Made by a program: the position numbers and the translations under genes. Positions 1 through 12,581 of a DNA stretch of 63,932 nt are shown here, in pieces. The number at the start of each line of letters is the position of its first letter. Positions within the stretch are counted from its first letter, which is position 1. The DNA is from Ophiothrix spiculata (Eukaryota > Echinodermata > Ophiuroidea > Amphilepidida > Ophiotrichidae). Where the stretch lies: NCBI GenBank assembly GCA_000969725.1, contig JXSR01S063001.1; one strand, given 5' to 3'. Below the pieces are notes generated by a model. The model saw only the letters and a program-made list of their open reading frames with translations, was not told where the DNA came from and did no database searches.

Positions 1-110
1 AGATTATCCAAATGCCTGGGACCGGTTTCTGTTGCGTTGTATGAAGCGGGAGAAAACCACTATGGGGTTGCAACCCCCCCCCCACCCCCACCCCCTTCGG
101 AGAATAAGGG
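1..110. repeat. piggyBac-like MITE, right end
   Basis: The C-rich tract, the CTTCGG motif and the end AGAATAAGGG match the right end of the elements at 9659-10290 and 22421-22966. The flanking TGAA is probably a mutated TTAA target copy. The left part lies outside the window. Confidence 0.6.
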
Positions 111-2028
111 TGAAGTTATAATAACACGTTTGTAAAGAAAAAAAGAAACTTTCACATGAGCATTACGGAATAGTATATTACCTCCAAGCACAGATAAATC
201 CCCTGATTTACTCGGAATTAATTATCATATTTAATACATGAGCCAATTAAATACTTCTTCTAATTCTATGTATGGAGCAAATAATACTAGTAATTTGGAT
301 TATAGGGCAAATAACTAGACAAATGGTTTAGAAGAAGGTTGATTATTCTAACAAATAATTTACCCATATACTTTGAGTGACGGGCTTACCAAACCTCAAG
401 CGTAAATTCTCTATATATCAACGCCAGTTACTGATAAAGCTGAAGTATCTGACTTTTTCTTTATGTATAATTTTCGAGTTCGTACCAACAGGCTTGAATT
501 AACCAATTGCTGTTCCATGTTAATATAACAACAACCATACTCTTAATAAGTTATTTGCATCAAAGTACTTGCATAACTGGAGTAAAACAACATGGTGACT
601 GTCTTGAGGGAGCTGTCGAGTACTGCTTAATGATTGTATTCACTACATTGAATTCCACTATATGTAAGACTACTCGAGACTCGGTTGAAGGCTCTCATGA
701 ACTGACCGGAAAAGTTGAAGTGATTTTTGTCTAAATATGTGCTCCTTTCAAGAGTACACTTTGTAATAACACTCGATCAGCCTTAAGCAGCAAGACTCCA
801 ATGTAGGGAAAACCAAGAGAGGCATAACGACTGGGAAGTTGAATTCGTTAAGGATTTTGATGTTGGTCGATCGAGTCACATAGTTTGTATTTGGAAATGA
901 AAATCATGTGAAGCAATCTGAATTGCGGGAATTTCCTAACGGTGATTTGGTCTCCGTTCTTATGTATTGGTTTCACAACATATGGTATAGATTTCACATA
1001 ATGAAACAAGGAACATTAACTAGAGAGTATCATCTATGTGGTACAATCACAAGTTTGACGTATTTTCATGCGTAGAATCTTTGATCTTTATATCCAAATT
1101 ATACTATAAATTGTTCGTGTCACTCGCACGTGGCATATGATTTAGGAATCTTTGGTGTTAAATTTCTTCTTCAATGAATACAAATGCTGAATTAGATGTA
1201 GATATGCATGCGAGTTATAGATCCTCGATTCGTAGTTAAACAAGGTAGGACGCTGTTTAACTCTCAAGTGCATTGTGGTTGAATTTGTATCATATGTGAT
1301 GTGTGTAAACACTCGGAAGTGATGTGCATGACACTTTCGCTGAAAAATTAATTACGTAGACGAGAACTATTTCAAGGTAAAATATCATGTTTTGCAAGGT
1401 GCATATAACCAATACAAGAATACGAAACTATAAATCAGTTATAATTTATAATTTATTGTAGTGAAGAATCCAATATAAGGGAAAAACAAGAGAGACATAA
1501 CGACTTTGAAGTAAAATTCGTTGAGGTTTTTGATATTAGTCGAGTCACATAGTTTGTATTTTAAAATGATAACTATGTAAAGAAATGTGAACTGCAGGAA
1601 ATTTCTTACGGTGATTTAGTCTCTGTTCTTCTGTGTTGGTTACATAATAGGTTATTTTTCGTATCCATAGAATTATGAAGATTTCACATCATAAAACAAA
1701 GGAAATTAGCTAAAAATATTCGCGTAACTAATTTGTGCATTGACTTTTTATGCATTGAGGTCATTTTAATTATTAAGATTTTTTTTTAATTTGATCAGGT
1801 TATTGTTTATTTTCAGGCGTAGAATCTTTGATATGATTTAGGAATCTTTGGTGTTAAATCTCTTCTTCAATAAGTAACAAATTCTGAATAAGATCTAAAT
1901 CTACATGTACAATTGTACATGTAAGAGGCCTACAGCTCATCGATGTATTGTTAAACGAGGTGGGACACTGTCAAACTCTTTAAAGCATTATGGTGGAATA
2001 TGTATGATATTTGATGTGTGAAATCACT
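111..2028. repeat. Noncoding repeat block, first copy
   Basis: No gene is visible. From about 520 to 1330 the sequence is a diverged copy of the blocks at about 6290-7000 and 7975-8305 plus 8790-9070. From 1460 to 2028 there is a further degenerate copy, sharing phrases such as the AGAATC/TTTGAT and GGTGTTAAAT stretches. All copies are in the same orientation. Open frames here are short and not conserved between copies, so I read the block as noncoding. Confidence 0.6.
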
Positions 2029-2154
2029 TACACTCTTAGAAGGCCGGGATCAAATATACGAGTAGTTTTCCGGATCATTTTATTTTGATCCTTTAAGGAT
2101 CACTTTTGATCCAACGTGGATCGTTTTGATCCTTTTTCGGATCAATTTGTGTAC

Positions 2155-2259
2155 CCAGTTGTCGACTCGTACATGTTGCTCCTTGTAGCATATCTAATGT
2201 ATGGTATTTGTATACATCAGATATGCTACAATGAGCAACATGTAGAAGTCGACAACTGG
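2155..2259. repeat. Nested 41-bp-arm hairpin
   Basis: Arms beginning CCAGTTGTCGACT and ending AGTCGACAACTGG pair over about 41 bases with roughly five mismatches around a ~23-base loop. It is nested inside the GATCC-motif element and is probably a small foldback inserted into it. Confidence 0.8.
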
Positions 2260-2551
2260 ACCCTTTTGCCGCGGCGGTACACATATATACAAATGGATCA
2301 AATTCACCAGGATCATTTTTGATCCTTTTTTAGGATCATTTTATTTTGATCCTTTTTGATTCCAATATCAAAGCTTTGATCCGTATTTCTGGATTACTTT
2401 GATACGGAAATGATGAGTTCATATTTGATACCGCGTTTGGATCTAACGTGATCTTTTGTCTGATATTTCAGTACACCCCATACCCACTACATAGCCGGGA
2501 ATGTATACAATGGTATAAATACGATGATTTCACCACACTTGTCAACTGCCT

Positions 2552-2645
2552 GTACCGTGGCCGAGTGGTTAGAGCGATGGTCTCGTAATTACATGGTGTA
2601 CGTGCGGCGTGGCAGCTAGCGTGGGTTCAAACCCTGCTTCAGTCA
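2552..2645 (+). repeat. tRNA-derived segment (Ser/Leu-like)
   Basis: An A box TGGCCGAGTGG (2558-2568) and a B box GGTTCAAACCC (2624-2634) are spaced as in a type II tRNA with a long variable arm. The acceptor ends do not pair and the anticodon region is degenerate. It is therefore a tRNA-derived SINE head or tRNA pseudogene with possible Pol III promoter activity, not a working tRNA. Confidence 0.65.
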
Positions 2646-2821
2646 CTTCAGTGAGATATTTTTAGGCAGATCTTTTTTATAAATATTTGATCCTTTTTTC
2701 GGATCAAGAATTGTGATCCTTATCTTTGGATCACTTTGATCCTTAAAGGGTAAGCTCATATTTGATACCTAAAAATTGATCCTTTTTGTCTCATATTTGA
2801 TCCTGGCTTTCTAAGAGTGTA

Positions 2822-4769
2822 GAAGTGATGTGTATGACACTTCCGCTGAAAAACTAATTACATAGGTAAAAACTATTTCAAGACCATGCTTTGCGAGGAA
2901 CAACGATTTAAAAAAATAATTAGCACTTTAGTGACAACATGCTCTCCATTTTGAATTCAAGAATATGAAACTATAATTCCGTTATGATTTCTTATCGAAA
3001 AACAAATCCATACAAAATTAGGGAAAACACGCTTTTCACATGAAATTGTCACCAGTGGCAAAACCGAGTTGATATTGTTATAATTAGAAATGTGCATCAG
3101 TAACGGTTAGAACTCGCATACAGGCTTTAGCTTTGTTTATTCACAAGAGCATTTTAATTTGTATATAGCATTCACCATAAGACTCGATAAGAAGAGAATT
3201 ATTCAAGCTAGTTTATTCAAATTCCCAACAGTACAAATCTGTTTTCGCATCTAGTACCTCTGGCGCCCATAATATTCATATGATCATCTGATCGATTAGT
3301 CATATTTGAACTCTAAACTGACTTTATATTACCCTCTAAAGCTCTGGAATACCATCGAACTCAGATGACACGATTGTAAACAAACGATGTGCTATGGAAA
3401 TACAGTCTTAATAATCCGGTATTATTAAAGCATGTACTGATAATATTGTACTTAAGATTAAAGGGGCTTTGCTTGAGTTTCTCCAGTTCTGTAATGTGAG
3501 ATTTTCTAATAATTATATAATTGCTTTATCAAAGCTCTGCACCCACCATTGTTGTATGATACTTATTACCCACATATTGCATGTAGTATCTCTGGCGCCC
3601 ATAATATTCATATGATCATCTGATCGATTAGTCATATTTGAACTCTAAACTGACTTTTAATTCAGTTAAAATCTGAATTATTTTTAAAGTTATGCGCATG
3701 GGAACCCAAAATATCAGTAGATTTTGTTTATTTTTTGTCAGTTAATAGATAAGATGGAAAAAACTTCAAAATTCAGAAATAAAAAATGGGGGTCACTGAC
3801 CATCTAAGCGCGCTATGACGTCATATATGATGACGTCATTTTTCTTTTAATGAACGATAACTTGAAAACTCAAACGTTAGATTACTTGGTGTGATTAACT
3901 TTTTTTATCTGTTCAATGTTATACAACCGAATTTCGACACTTCCGATGATGAAAATTATTTTTTAGATTTTACCCCATGTAATTTCATCTCAAGCTATCT
4001 TTTTAAAACAGTCGGTGACCCTATAATTTTTCTCTCGATTTGACATCCACTTGACATTCACAATTGACCAGCCAAATATAAAAAAATTCTACTCGCAAAT
4101 ATGTGAAAAATCAACATTTTTTAAGTATAGGAAAACACACGTAAAAAGTTTTATCACTGAAGGCCCGTTGGCTCGGGAGCACTCGTAGCAACTCGTTACT
4201 ATTTCGCGCTATTTTCGGCGCTTACCGGGAAGACAATGCGTAAAAACCTAATGCCCGCGTTGCGTTTTGCATATTAGGTGCAAATCTTACACTTAGATAC
4301 CACACGCGCGTTTTGTCAAAATCTTCCCGCCACTGACCAACAAATTCTGTTACACTGCCCTCTTGAATAAACATCGCGATCGTCTTTAAGTGACCAAGGT
4401 ATTTACCAACCGGTATGAATATAACGTTGAAAGTGTGGTAAATGATAAAATATGTAAAAAGAACCAAAAGACAGAAACAAATGTGAAAATCGGATGAACC
4501 GTTTCAAAATGGCGGCCGAAAAACCATTTTTTGTGTCGCGTCAACAATTTTCCCGCCAAAATTTCAAAGTTTTTCGGTTTTGATTTTATGGCCAAACAAA
4601 TTTGAACAGCGCCCTCGAAAAATCACTTTATGTTAATTAGCACGAAAACGACTGGATCGATTTGAATTTTTTGCCACTGAGGGACCCGCTGCGTTAAATT
4701 TGACAATTACATGGAGCGGCGAAGTATTTTTTTCTCGTTTTTGCGCTACGCGCGAAAACCTGTTGTAGG
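2822..4769. repeat. Noncoding block with duplicated segment and insertion
   Basis: No gene is seen. Positions about 2822-3540 match 9010-9600. A ~70-bp phrase is present twice (about 3250-3326 and 3583-3652). From about 3690 to 4760 an unrelated, relatively GC-rich insertion carries two perfect TGACGTCA palindromes (3816-3823 and 3831-3838). Its 4500-4760 part resembles 47040-47340 in inverted orientation, so it is likely a transposon fragment. Confidence 0.5.
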
Positions 4770-5830
4770 CACGTGGCATATGATTTAGGAATCTTTGGTG
4801 TTAAATTTCTCCTTCAATGAATACAAATGCTGAATTAGATGTAGATATGCATGCAAGTTATAGATCCTCGATGTGTTGTTAAACAAGGTAGGACGCTTTT
4901 AAACTCTCAAACGTATCGTGGTGGAATTTGTATCATATTTGATGTGTGTGTTGGTTTTAAATGCAAACACTAAAATAAATGTAAGTGGGTTTTGTTATTA
5001 CTAAATGAAACTAGTTAATGGCGGTTTAGACACATATGTGTGACAGACATTTGGATTGCTGTGTTGCATTATACACAATGTTTTACTAGACATATTTCTA
5101 GTCCTCGTCTCGAGTTCTTATGTTCCGCGCGCTACGAAATTATTACAATTTAAGAATTTTCTATGATGACTAAAATTCTAGTCGTGTGATGTTAATGATA
5201 CTCTGGTGATACTCAGATCATGAAAAAACTAGCCACAATTAAAAATGTTTTGTGCAAACTTATTTGCTTTTTACATGTTTTATTCAAGAAGACATTACCG
5301 AGGAAGCAATCAGTTCAGATGTAGCAGTGCGCTAATTTAAAAGTATCTGAAAATGACGCCACTCGTATCATTTCTCATTGCTGTATTCAAGTGTCGATCT
5401 CATGTATGTCAAAAAGAGCTCTTCACGACGTCATTTAGCAATCTTTGATAAAGTAGCGTATGGGTATCATAGCAGTCGCATTTTGTTTTTACAAGAAATA
5501 CATCATTAATTAATTAATGTTTTACCAGAATAAGCAGTGGAAGTGGAAATTTGATTTTCAACTACACGACCTTGTTAAAGCTTTCATCAATGGTGCACGG
5601 GGTGGTGCATTCAGAGTTCTAGGCCTAATGATTTAATTATCAGGTAATGTGTGCACGTGATAGAGCAGGCCTGTGAAAGAGTATGGACAAGTGCTACAGA
5701 TAACGAAACAACTTTACTATGAATAAACATACCATGTGAGGTTATTCAACAAGCTTCAACAATTATTCATGCTCATACGAAACATAAATTCTTGTTTTTA
5801 ACTCATTATTTTTAGGCGGGAGTTTCTACT
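4770..5830 (+). repeat. Flank module, copy A
   Basis: This is a ~1-kb noncoding module repeated at 6845-7930 (close copy) and, in part, at 10320-10920, 33512-34440 and 61898-62525. Shared landmarks in the same order are TTTAGACACAT, GATACTCAGATCA, TGAAAATGACGCCA, GTGTCGAT and TTTAGCAATCTTTGATA. No reading frame is preserved between copies. Confidence 0.65.
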
Positions 5831-6289
5831 TAGTGCTCCACCTGTAGAGTTGGGAAATGATGAATTCGTAATAAGACTACAAGTATCTTTACTTTAGCCA
5901 TAATTCAGGTAGTGCTTAGCTCTGAGGAGCTTGATTTTAATTTCAAAATATGTTTGGTTTGAGAAATTCAAGGTTTAGGCCCAGAAATACTAGGTCTACA
6001 TTGAATGAGATTTTAGTAATTTTAAAATAATATTACAGTTGGTCTTCAGACAATTCTATAAGTAGCTGTTCTATACAGAGTTCTATCCTCCCCGAGTTTT
6101 ACCCTCCAGGAGTAATCCTAGGGTATATTGAGAACAGTATTTGGAAGAGCCAGATAGTAATGGTCTAGAAAGGTTAGTATTACAAGTCCTTTTAGTCTAT
6201 TTTCAGCTCTGAACCAGAGCTAGGTAGTGCTAAAAAGGTGGGCCACAGAACAGTTGCTTAGAGTTGCTTGCCCTACAGTCTAAGAAACA
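5831..6289. other. Intergenic, nothing recognised
   Basis: AT-rich sequence without a recognisable gene, hairpin or repeat end. Unlike its surroundings, it is not clearly repeated elsewhere in the window. Confidence 0.4.
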
Positions 6290-7975
6290 ACAACCATTGT
6301 CAAAGTAAGTTATTCGCATCAAAGTGCTTGCATAACTGGAGTAAAACAACATGAGGAAGCTGTCGAGTACTGCTTATTGATTGTATTGACTACATTGAAT
6401 TCTACCATAAGACTACTCGGAACTCGGTTGAAGGCTCTCATGAACTGACCAGAAAAGTTAAAGCGTTTTTTGTCTAAATATGTGCTCCTTTCAAGACTGC
6501 ACTTTGTAATAACACTTGATCAGCCTTAAGCAGCAAGACTCCAATGTAGGGGAAAACCAAGAGAGGCATACGACTAGGAGGGTGAATTTGTTCAGGATTT
6601 TGATGTTGGTCGAGTCACATAGTTTGTATTTGGAAATGAAATCATATAAAGCAATGTGAACTGCAGGAATTTCCTAACGGTGATTTGGTCTCCGTTCTCA
6701 TGTATTGGTTTCACAACATAGGATATAGATTTCACATAATGAAACAAGGAACATTAACTAGAGAGTATTATTTATGTATAGATTGACGTATTTTCATCTT
6801 TGATCTTTATATCCAAACTATACTATAAATTGTTCGTGTCACTCGCACGTGACATATGATAAAGAAATCTTTGGTGTTAAATTTCTTCTTCAATGAATAC
6901 AAATGCTGAATTAGATGTAGATGTTCATGCTATTCATTCAAGTTATAGATCCCCGATATGTTGTTAAACAAGGTAGGACGCTTTTAAACTCTCAAACGTA
7001 TCGTGGTGGAATTTGTATCATATTTGATGTGTGTGTGGGTTTTAAATGCAAACACTAAAATAAATGTAAGTGGGTTTTGTTATTACTAAATGAAACTAGT
7101 TAATGGCGGTTTAGACACATATGTGTGACAGACATTTGGATTGCTGTGTTGCATTATACACAATGTTTAACTAGACATACTTCTAGTCTTCGTCTCGAGT
7201 TCTTATATTCCGCGCGCTACGAAATTATTACAATTTAAGAATTTTTTATGATGACTAAAATTCTAGTCATGTGATGTTTATAATGCTCTGGTGATACTCA
7301 GATCATGAAAAACTAGCTACAATTCAAAATGTTTTGTGCAAACTAATTTGCTTTTTACATGTTTTATGCAAGAAGACATTAGCGAGGAAGCAATCAGTTC
7401 AGATGTAGCAGTGCGCTAATTTAAAAGTATCCGAAAAAGACGCCACTCGTATCATTTCTCATTCCTGTATTCAAGTGTCGTCTCATGTATGTTAAAAAAA
7501 GCTCTTACGACGTCATTATAGCAATCTTTGATAGCAGCCAATGGGTATCCTAGCAGTCGCACTTTGTTTTTATAAGAAATACATCATAAATAAATTAATG
7601 TTTTACAAGAATAAGCAGTGGAAGTGAAAATTAATTTGATCTTCATTGAGTTTTTCATTTGTGGTGCACGGGGTGGTGCATTCAGAGTTCTAGGGCTAAT
7701 GATTGGTAGGTAATGTGAAAGAGTATGCACAAGGCATGTGCTGTCAGATAACGAAACAACTTTACTATGAATAAACATACCATGTGGTCTTATTCAACAA
7801 GCTTCAACAATTATTTATGCTCATACGAAACATAAAGGGAATTAAAGCGAATTCTTGTTTTTAGTCATTATTTTTAGGCGGGAGTTTCTACTTAGTGCGC
7901 CACTTGTAAATGTGGGAAATGATGAGTTCTTAATAAGACTACAATTATCTTTATTTTAAGCCATAATTCAGGTAG
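6290..7975 (+). repeat. Repeat block plus flank module, copy B
   Basis: The first ~700 bases match 520-1330. The rest (6845-7930) is the closest copy of the module at 4770-5830, with small indels. The block is in the same orientation as the other copies and is noncoding as far as I can see. Confidence 0.65.
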
Positions 7976-9600
7976 TATCAAAGTGCTTGCATAACTGGAG
8001 TAAAACAACATGGTGACTGTCGAGTACTGCTTAATGATTGTATTCACTACATTGAATTCCACTATATGTAAGACTACTCACAGGACTCAGTTGAAGGCTT
8101 TCACGAACTGACCGGAAAAGTTGAAGTGTTTTTTGTCTAAATATGTGCTCCTTTCAAGACTGCACTTTGTAATAACACTTGATCAGCATTAAGCAGCAAG
8201 ACTCCAATGTAGGGGAAAACCAAGAGAGGCATAACGACTAGGAAGTTCAGGATTTTGATGTTTGTCGAGTCACATAGTTTGTATCTAGAAATGAAAACCA
8301 TGTAAGACTATGGTCACAATACGTCTTACGAACAGTTACGAACAGTGTTTAGTCCATCTAATAGGACCACGCGACGCCCTTGCTGCTCGCTTTGCTCGCT
8401 GCTCGTGGTCCTTTTAAACGGACTTAACACTACTGCTCGTAACTGTTCGTACGAGTTATTGTGACTATATAGTCTTAAGCAATGTGAACTGCATGAATTT
8501 CTTAACGGTGATTTAGTCTCCGTTCTTATGTATTGGTTTCACAACATGTATAGATATATGTGGCCGTCCAATCCAAAGGAGTCGTAAATGCAGCAAACTT
8601 GATTTTGCGATACAGGTGAAAATATGTGTCAAGGTCGTAATTTGCCGAAATTATTTGTTGACAGGTTCATAATCCTTGAGCTTACTTCAAAACACCATGC
8701 AGCATAGAGTTTGATTTCAAAAAATGATCAGAGATATGAATTATAAGGTCATCTGCTACCGGGTTGCCCGTATTACATTCATCTTTGATCTTTATATCCA
8801 AGCTAATATACTATAAATTGTTCGTGTCACTCGCACGTAGCAGATGATTTAGGAATCTTTGGTGTTAAATTTCTTCTTCAATGAATACAAATGCTGATGT
8901 AGATGTAAATATGCATGTAAGTTATAGATCCTTGATGTGTTGTTAAACAAGGTAGGATGCTTTTAAACTCTCAAAAGTATTGTGGTGAAGTATGTATGAT
9001 ATTTGATGTGTGTAAACACTCAGAAGTGATGTGCATGACACTTGCGCTGAAAAATTAATTACGTAGACAACATGTATTTATACGAAACCATGTTTAAATT
9101 AGAAATGTGCCTCTGTAACTCACATGTAGCCTTTGGTTTTGGTTATCCACAAGAGAATTTTAATTTGTAGCATTCACTAGTGAAGACTTATTGAAGCTAA
9201 TTTATTCAAATTCCCAACAGTACAGTTCTGTTTTCACATCTAGCATCTCAGGCGCCTAGAATATTCATCTGATCGATTTAGTCACATTTGAACTCAGCCT
9301 GTCGAACTCTAAACTGACCTTATATTAGCCTAAAATCTCTTTATAGCCTGGAAATACCACAGAATGCAGATGACACGATTGTAAACAAACGGTGTGCTAT
9401 GGAAATACAGTCTTAATAATGTCCTGTATTATTAAAACATACACTGTCTTCACAACGATATAATAATATTGTACTTAAGATTAAAGGAGCGTTGCTTATG
9501 TTTCTCTAGTACTGTAATGTGTGATTATTTTTACTTTGTTATATAATTTCTACTTTTTAGACAAGGTGTTCTGCACTCACAACTGTAGTATATTACCTAT
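7976..9600 (+). repeat. Repeat block, third copy, with insertions
   Basis: Positions 7976-8305 and 8790-9600 match the blocks starting at 520, 2822 and 6290. They are interrupted by the palindromic MITE at 8306-8476 and by about 300 bases (8480-8790) that I cannot match to anything else here. Confidence 0.55.
8306..8476. mobile_element. Palindromic MITE
   Basis: Inverted ends TATGGTCACAATA and TATTGTGACTATA (imperfect) enclose arms containing ACGAACAGTTACGA and TCGTAACTGTTCGT. The core is TGCTCGCTTTGCTCGCTGCTCG-like. The whole element can fold into one long hairpin. Confidence 0.75.
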
Positions 9601-9658
9601 TACCCACATATTACCCCTACTCCTCCTCCAAAAAAGAATGAATGTCAATAAGGATTAA

Positions 9659-10290
9659 CCCTTATCCTCTGAAACGGGGGAGGGGTACAACCCCCCCCCC
9701 CCTCTCTTAAGGTTTTCCCCAGCTTCATAAAAACGCAAAAGCAACCCGCCCAGGCAATTAAATTATTTGTTATACATTCTTTGGAGTCATTTTGATGATA
9801 AAACTAGGGGGTTGCACCTAAGGTGGGGTTAGGGTAGGCCGTCAAAGTTGGGGTGTAGGGGGAGGGGTGAAATCTCGGAAATTTTAATGTCGCCATTTTG
9901 AAAAATTTAGGCATGCTATAAGACTCAAACTTACAAGACATGTTATAATCATCATTTCCCTTCTTAATTAGCAAATAATCCGACGAAAATCCGTTATTTA
10001 GAACTTTTATAGCAAAATTTTGATTTCGGTTGCCATTTTTGCCATAATGCAATTTTGCCTGATTTTTCAATCCGGAAGTACTTTATGACGTCATAATTAC
10101 GTAACACCTTGGCCGATTTTGATGATCTTGGTATCGTTGGATAGGGGAGGGTCCTACCTATCTATTAACAGCAAAACCAAGTTCATAGGGGGTTTTGTTT
10201 CAACATATTAGGGGGATTGCACCCCCCCCCCACCCCCCACCCCCCACCCTTCGGAAGACGTGTTACAAAAATTGCTTAGGAGGATAAGGG
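9659..10290. mobile_element. piggyBac-like MITE
   Basis: The left end TTAA/CCCTTATCCTC and the right end GAGGATAAGGG/ATAA are inverted repeats flanked by TTAA-type target copies, the right one with one change. Long C and G homopolymer tracts lie near each end. The interior matches 22421-22966 and 39259-39882. It holds no transposase, so it is non-autonomous. Confidence 0.8.
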
Positions 10291-10319
10291 ATAATGGGAT
10301 TGGAAAAGATCGAAACTCC

Positions 10320-10920
10320 GATAGATGTGTGTGTTTGAAATTGAAATGTAAACATTAAACTAAATTTAAATGGGTTTTGTTGTTACTTAATAGCGCTTTA
10401 GACACATGTGTATGTGTGTTAATGGCTGTATTGCATTATATAGTCACAATGTTTTACGTGACATAGACATAATTCTAAAGCCTCGGTCTCGTCCAGTGTT
10501 CTTATATTCTGCGTGACAAAATTATTCAAATCTTAAGAATTGTCTATGATGACTAAAATTTTAGTCGTGTGATGTTAATGATACTCTGATGATACTCAGA
10601 TCAATAACATGATGAAAAGGTAGCTTCAATTTCAAATGTTTCGTGCAAACTAATTTGCTTTTACATGTTTTATGCAAGAATACATTAGCGAGGAAGCACT
10701 CAGTTCAGATGTGCGCTAATTTTAAAATATCTGAAAATGACGCCACTCGTATCATTTATCATTGCTGTATTCAAGTGTCGATCTCACACATGTTAAAAAA
10801 GAGCTCTTCAAGACGTCATTTAACAATCTTTGATAAAGCAGCCTGTGGGTATCCAAGCAGTGGTATTTTGTTTTTGTAAGAAATACGTCATAAATAAATT
10901 AATGTTTTACAAGAGTAAGG
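10320..10920 (+). repeat. Flank module, copy C
   Basis: A diverged copy of the modules at 4770 and 6845, with the same landmarks (AATGACGCCACTCG, GTGTCGAT, AACAATCTTTGATAAAG) in the same order and strand. A short overlapping open frame is not conserved in the other copies. Confidence 0.6.
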
Positions 10921-11129
10921 TGTATTTTGACAACATTTTTTTTAAATATTTTCATACGGAATCAGTTTTTTTACCTGTTAATTATTTATTAGCAACAGTA
11001 ATCCAGACAAAGATTTGCAGTAGATATAACTACACATCTCTACACTCATTGAACATTACATTATGACTTCTGCTCACTATCTCGGGGAGACTCACTAAAC
11101 ATGCTAAACCCATCTGACGGAGACGTTTG

Positions 11130-11339
11130 CTGGAGTGAAAAAACTATTTTTTTTTTGATAAGCATAAAAACTTGCTTTGACATAAAGCATTTTTCAATTG
11201 AATTGTGGAACCTCAAGATATACTTCGATTTTTAAAATATTTTGCAGGGTTACTTAGTGTACATGGTGTATGTCAAAGCAAGACAGTTTTTTATGCCTAT
11301 CCAAAAAATAATCTTAATTTTTAGTTGTTTCACTCCAGC
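11130..11339. mobile_element. Foldback MITE
   Basis: Ends GCTGGAGTGAAAAAACTA and TAGTTGTTTCACTCCAGC are inverted. The repeat continues inward (TTGCTTTGACATA / TATGTCAAAGCAA), giving a long imperfect hairpin of about 210 bp. Confidence 0.75.
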
Positions 11340-11380
11340 CTAGACCGTGATTTCCAGCAGAAAAATACATCCTAAATTAG

Positions 11381-11412
<32 letters not shown>

Positions 11413-12493
11413 CCGAAAACGGTAATTTCACAAAAACTGCACCTAAGCCTGTTTTATTAAACAAGTAGGTCTATGACCTATTCAGTAGGCTTTTTAAATG
11501 CAATTTGAAAACTTATCTTGTTCTTCTAGAAGAAAACTAAATTAATCGCTAGTTATTGTGGGAAAAATACATTTATAAAATGGCTATTTTGGGAAACCTG
11601 AAAACGTCTTGTTTGGATTACAATAAAATCATGGAATTCAGACATCATATATGAATATTAAAATATTGTATAGCTTTATTTTTGTCTTGACCATGTCAAA
11701 AAAAAACATGTTTTGTACACGGCATGCACTTAACAACACATGAAACTGACTCTTATAAGAGTAGAATGTGCCAAAACTCCGTGTAATATTTTTTGACGCT
11801 GAAGTCAAACTTTTTCAGAAAAATGGTATATTTCGGACATTACCCAGTCCTTAGAATGCGACATGCAGTTTTCTGTATTAGTTTCAGGAACATTTATTGG
11901 CATTGTAAATTTGAATGACATACGTAATTCCATTGGTAATCTTTAAGGTTCAACATACCCAAACTTCAACGAAATCGGTTCATTCAAAGTGATTGAAATG
12001 TTGTCAAATTGATTTTTTGTGTGTATCTTTACTTTGGTTTAGTCTTTTTTTGGTGAAATTAAAAGTATATCTGGTCTAAAACTTCTAGTGAAAATTTTGG
12101 CCATAAGGACTCTACCAAAACTAAACATTAATGTATTATTACATCGCTTGGAAATAAATAATAATAAATCAAATGATTTAAATCCACAGCAACAGCACAC
12201 GGAAATGTCTTTACGTTGTCTCGTTTTTCTGTTTTTCTTAAATACACATATTTATCGAGTAGACCAATAGAGGAACGCGGCACGAATGTACCGTTTCACC
12301 TGTCTGTCACTTTTTAGATAAAGACATCAGTCTAATTCTACTTTGTCACGTTTTTCTTTTCTTAATCTCTAACCTCTAGATGTGGTACTTCTGCGCACAC
12401 TCCACTTTTTCTAGAGCTCACTACTACGATGCATGCATACAATCCTCACAGAATCTCACAGAAGCTTGAATCGCACACGATTGAGGTACACAG
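11340..12493. other. Upstream flank of receptor copy 1
   Basis: AT-rich sequence with no gene or clear repeat. It must contain the promoter and 5' untranslated region of the receptor gene if the first exon is placed correctly. I do not see a convincing TATA box or other core element, so none is annotated. Confidence 0.45.
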
Positions 12494-12581
12494 ATGGATT
12501 TTATCTTGAGTGGATTATACAGAATGGCGGCATGGTCAATAATAAGGATTACTCTAATACTTACTTTATCTTTTACCCAGG
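12494..12581 (+). CDS. Copy 1 exon 1: signal peptide
   Basis: The frame encodes 29 residues and one base, with a second Met at residue 11 (MAAWSII) and a hydrophobic run IIRITLILTLSF ending before Gln-Glu. It is followed by a strong donor, GTGAGT, at 12582. Phase 1 fits exon 2 exactly. The start is chosen because it is the first in-frame ATG in this hydrophobic segment; the inner Met is an equally plausible start. This exon lies outside the duplicated unit and has no counterpart before copy 2. Confidence 0.7.

Larger units (their letters stand above)
2029..2821. mobile_element. GATCC-motif foldback element
   Basis: The element is bounded by inverted ends TACACTCTTA and TAAGAGTGTA, with TA at each edge as for Tc1/mariner-type targets. 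Its interior is packed with TTTGATCC and GGATCAAA in both orientations. It carries a separate 105-bp hairpin (2155-2259) and a tRNA-like segment (2552-2645). Smaller relatives with the same ends lie at 36201-36300 and 47752-47958. Confidence 0.75.

Noticed and set aside
9804..10070. 88-codon minus-strand frame inside a piggyBac-like MITE
   Set aside because: Frames in sister copies (39477-39725) diverge and break. It has no transposase motifs, and the element is non-autonomous.
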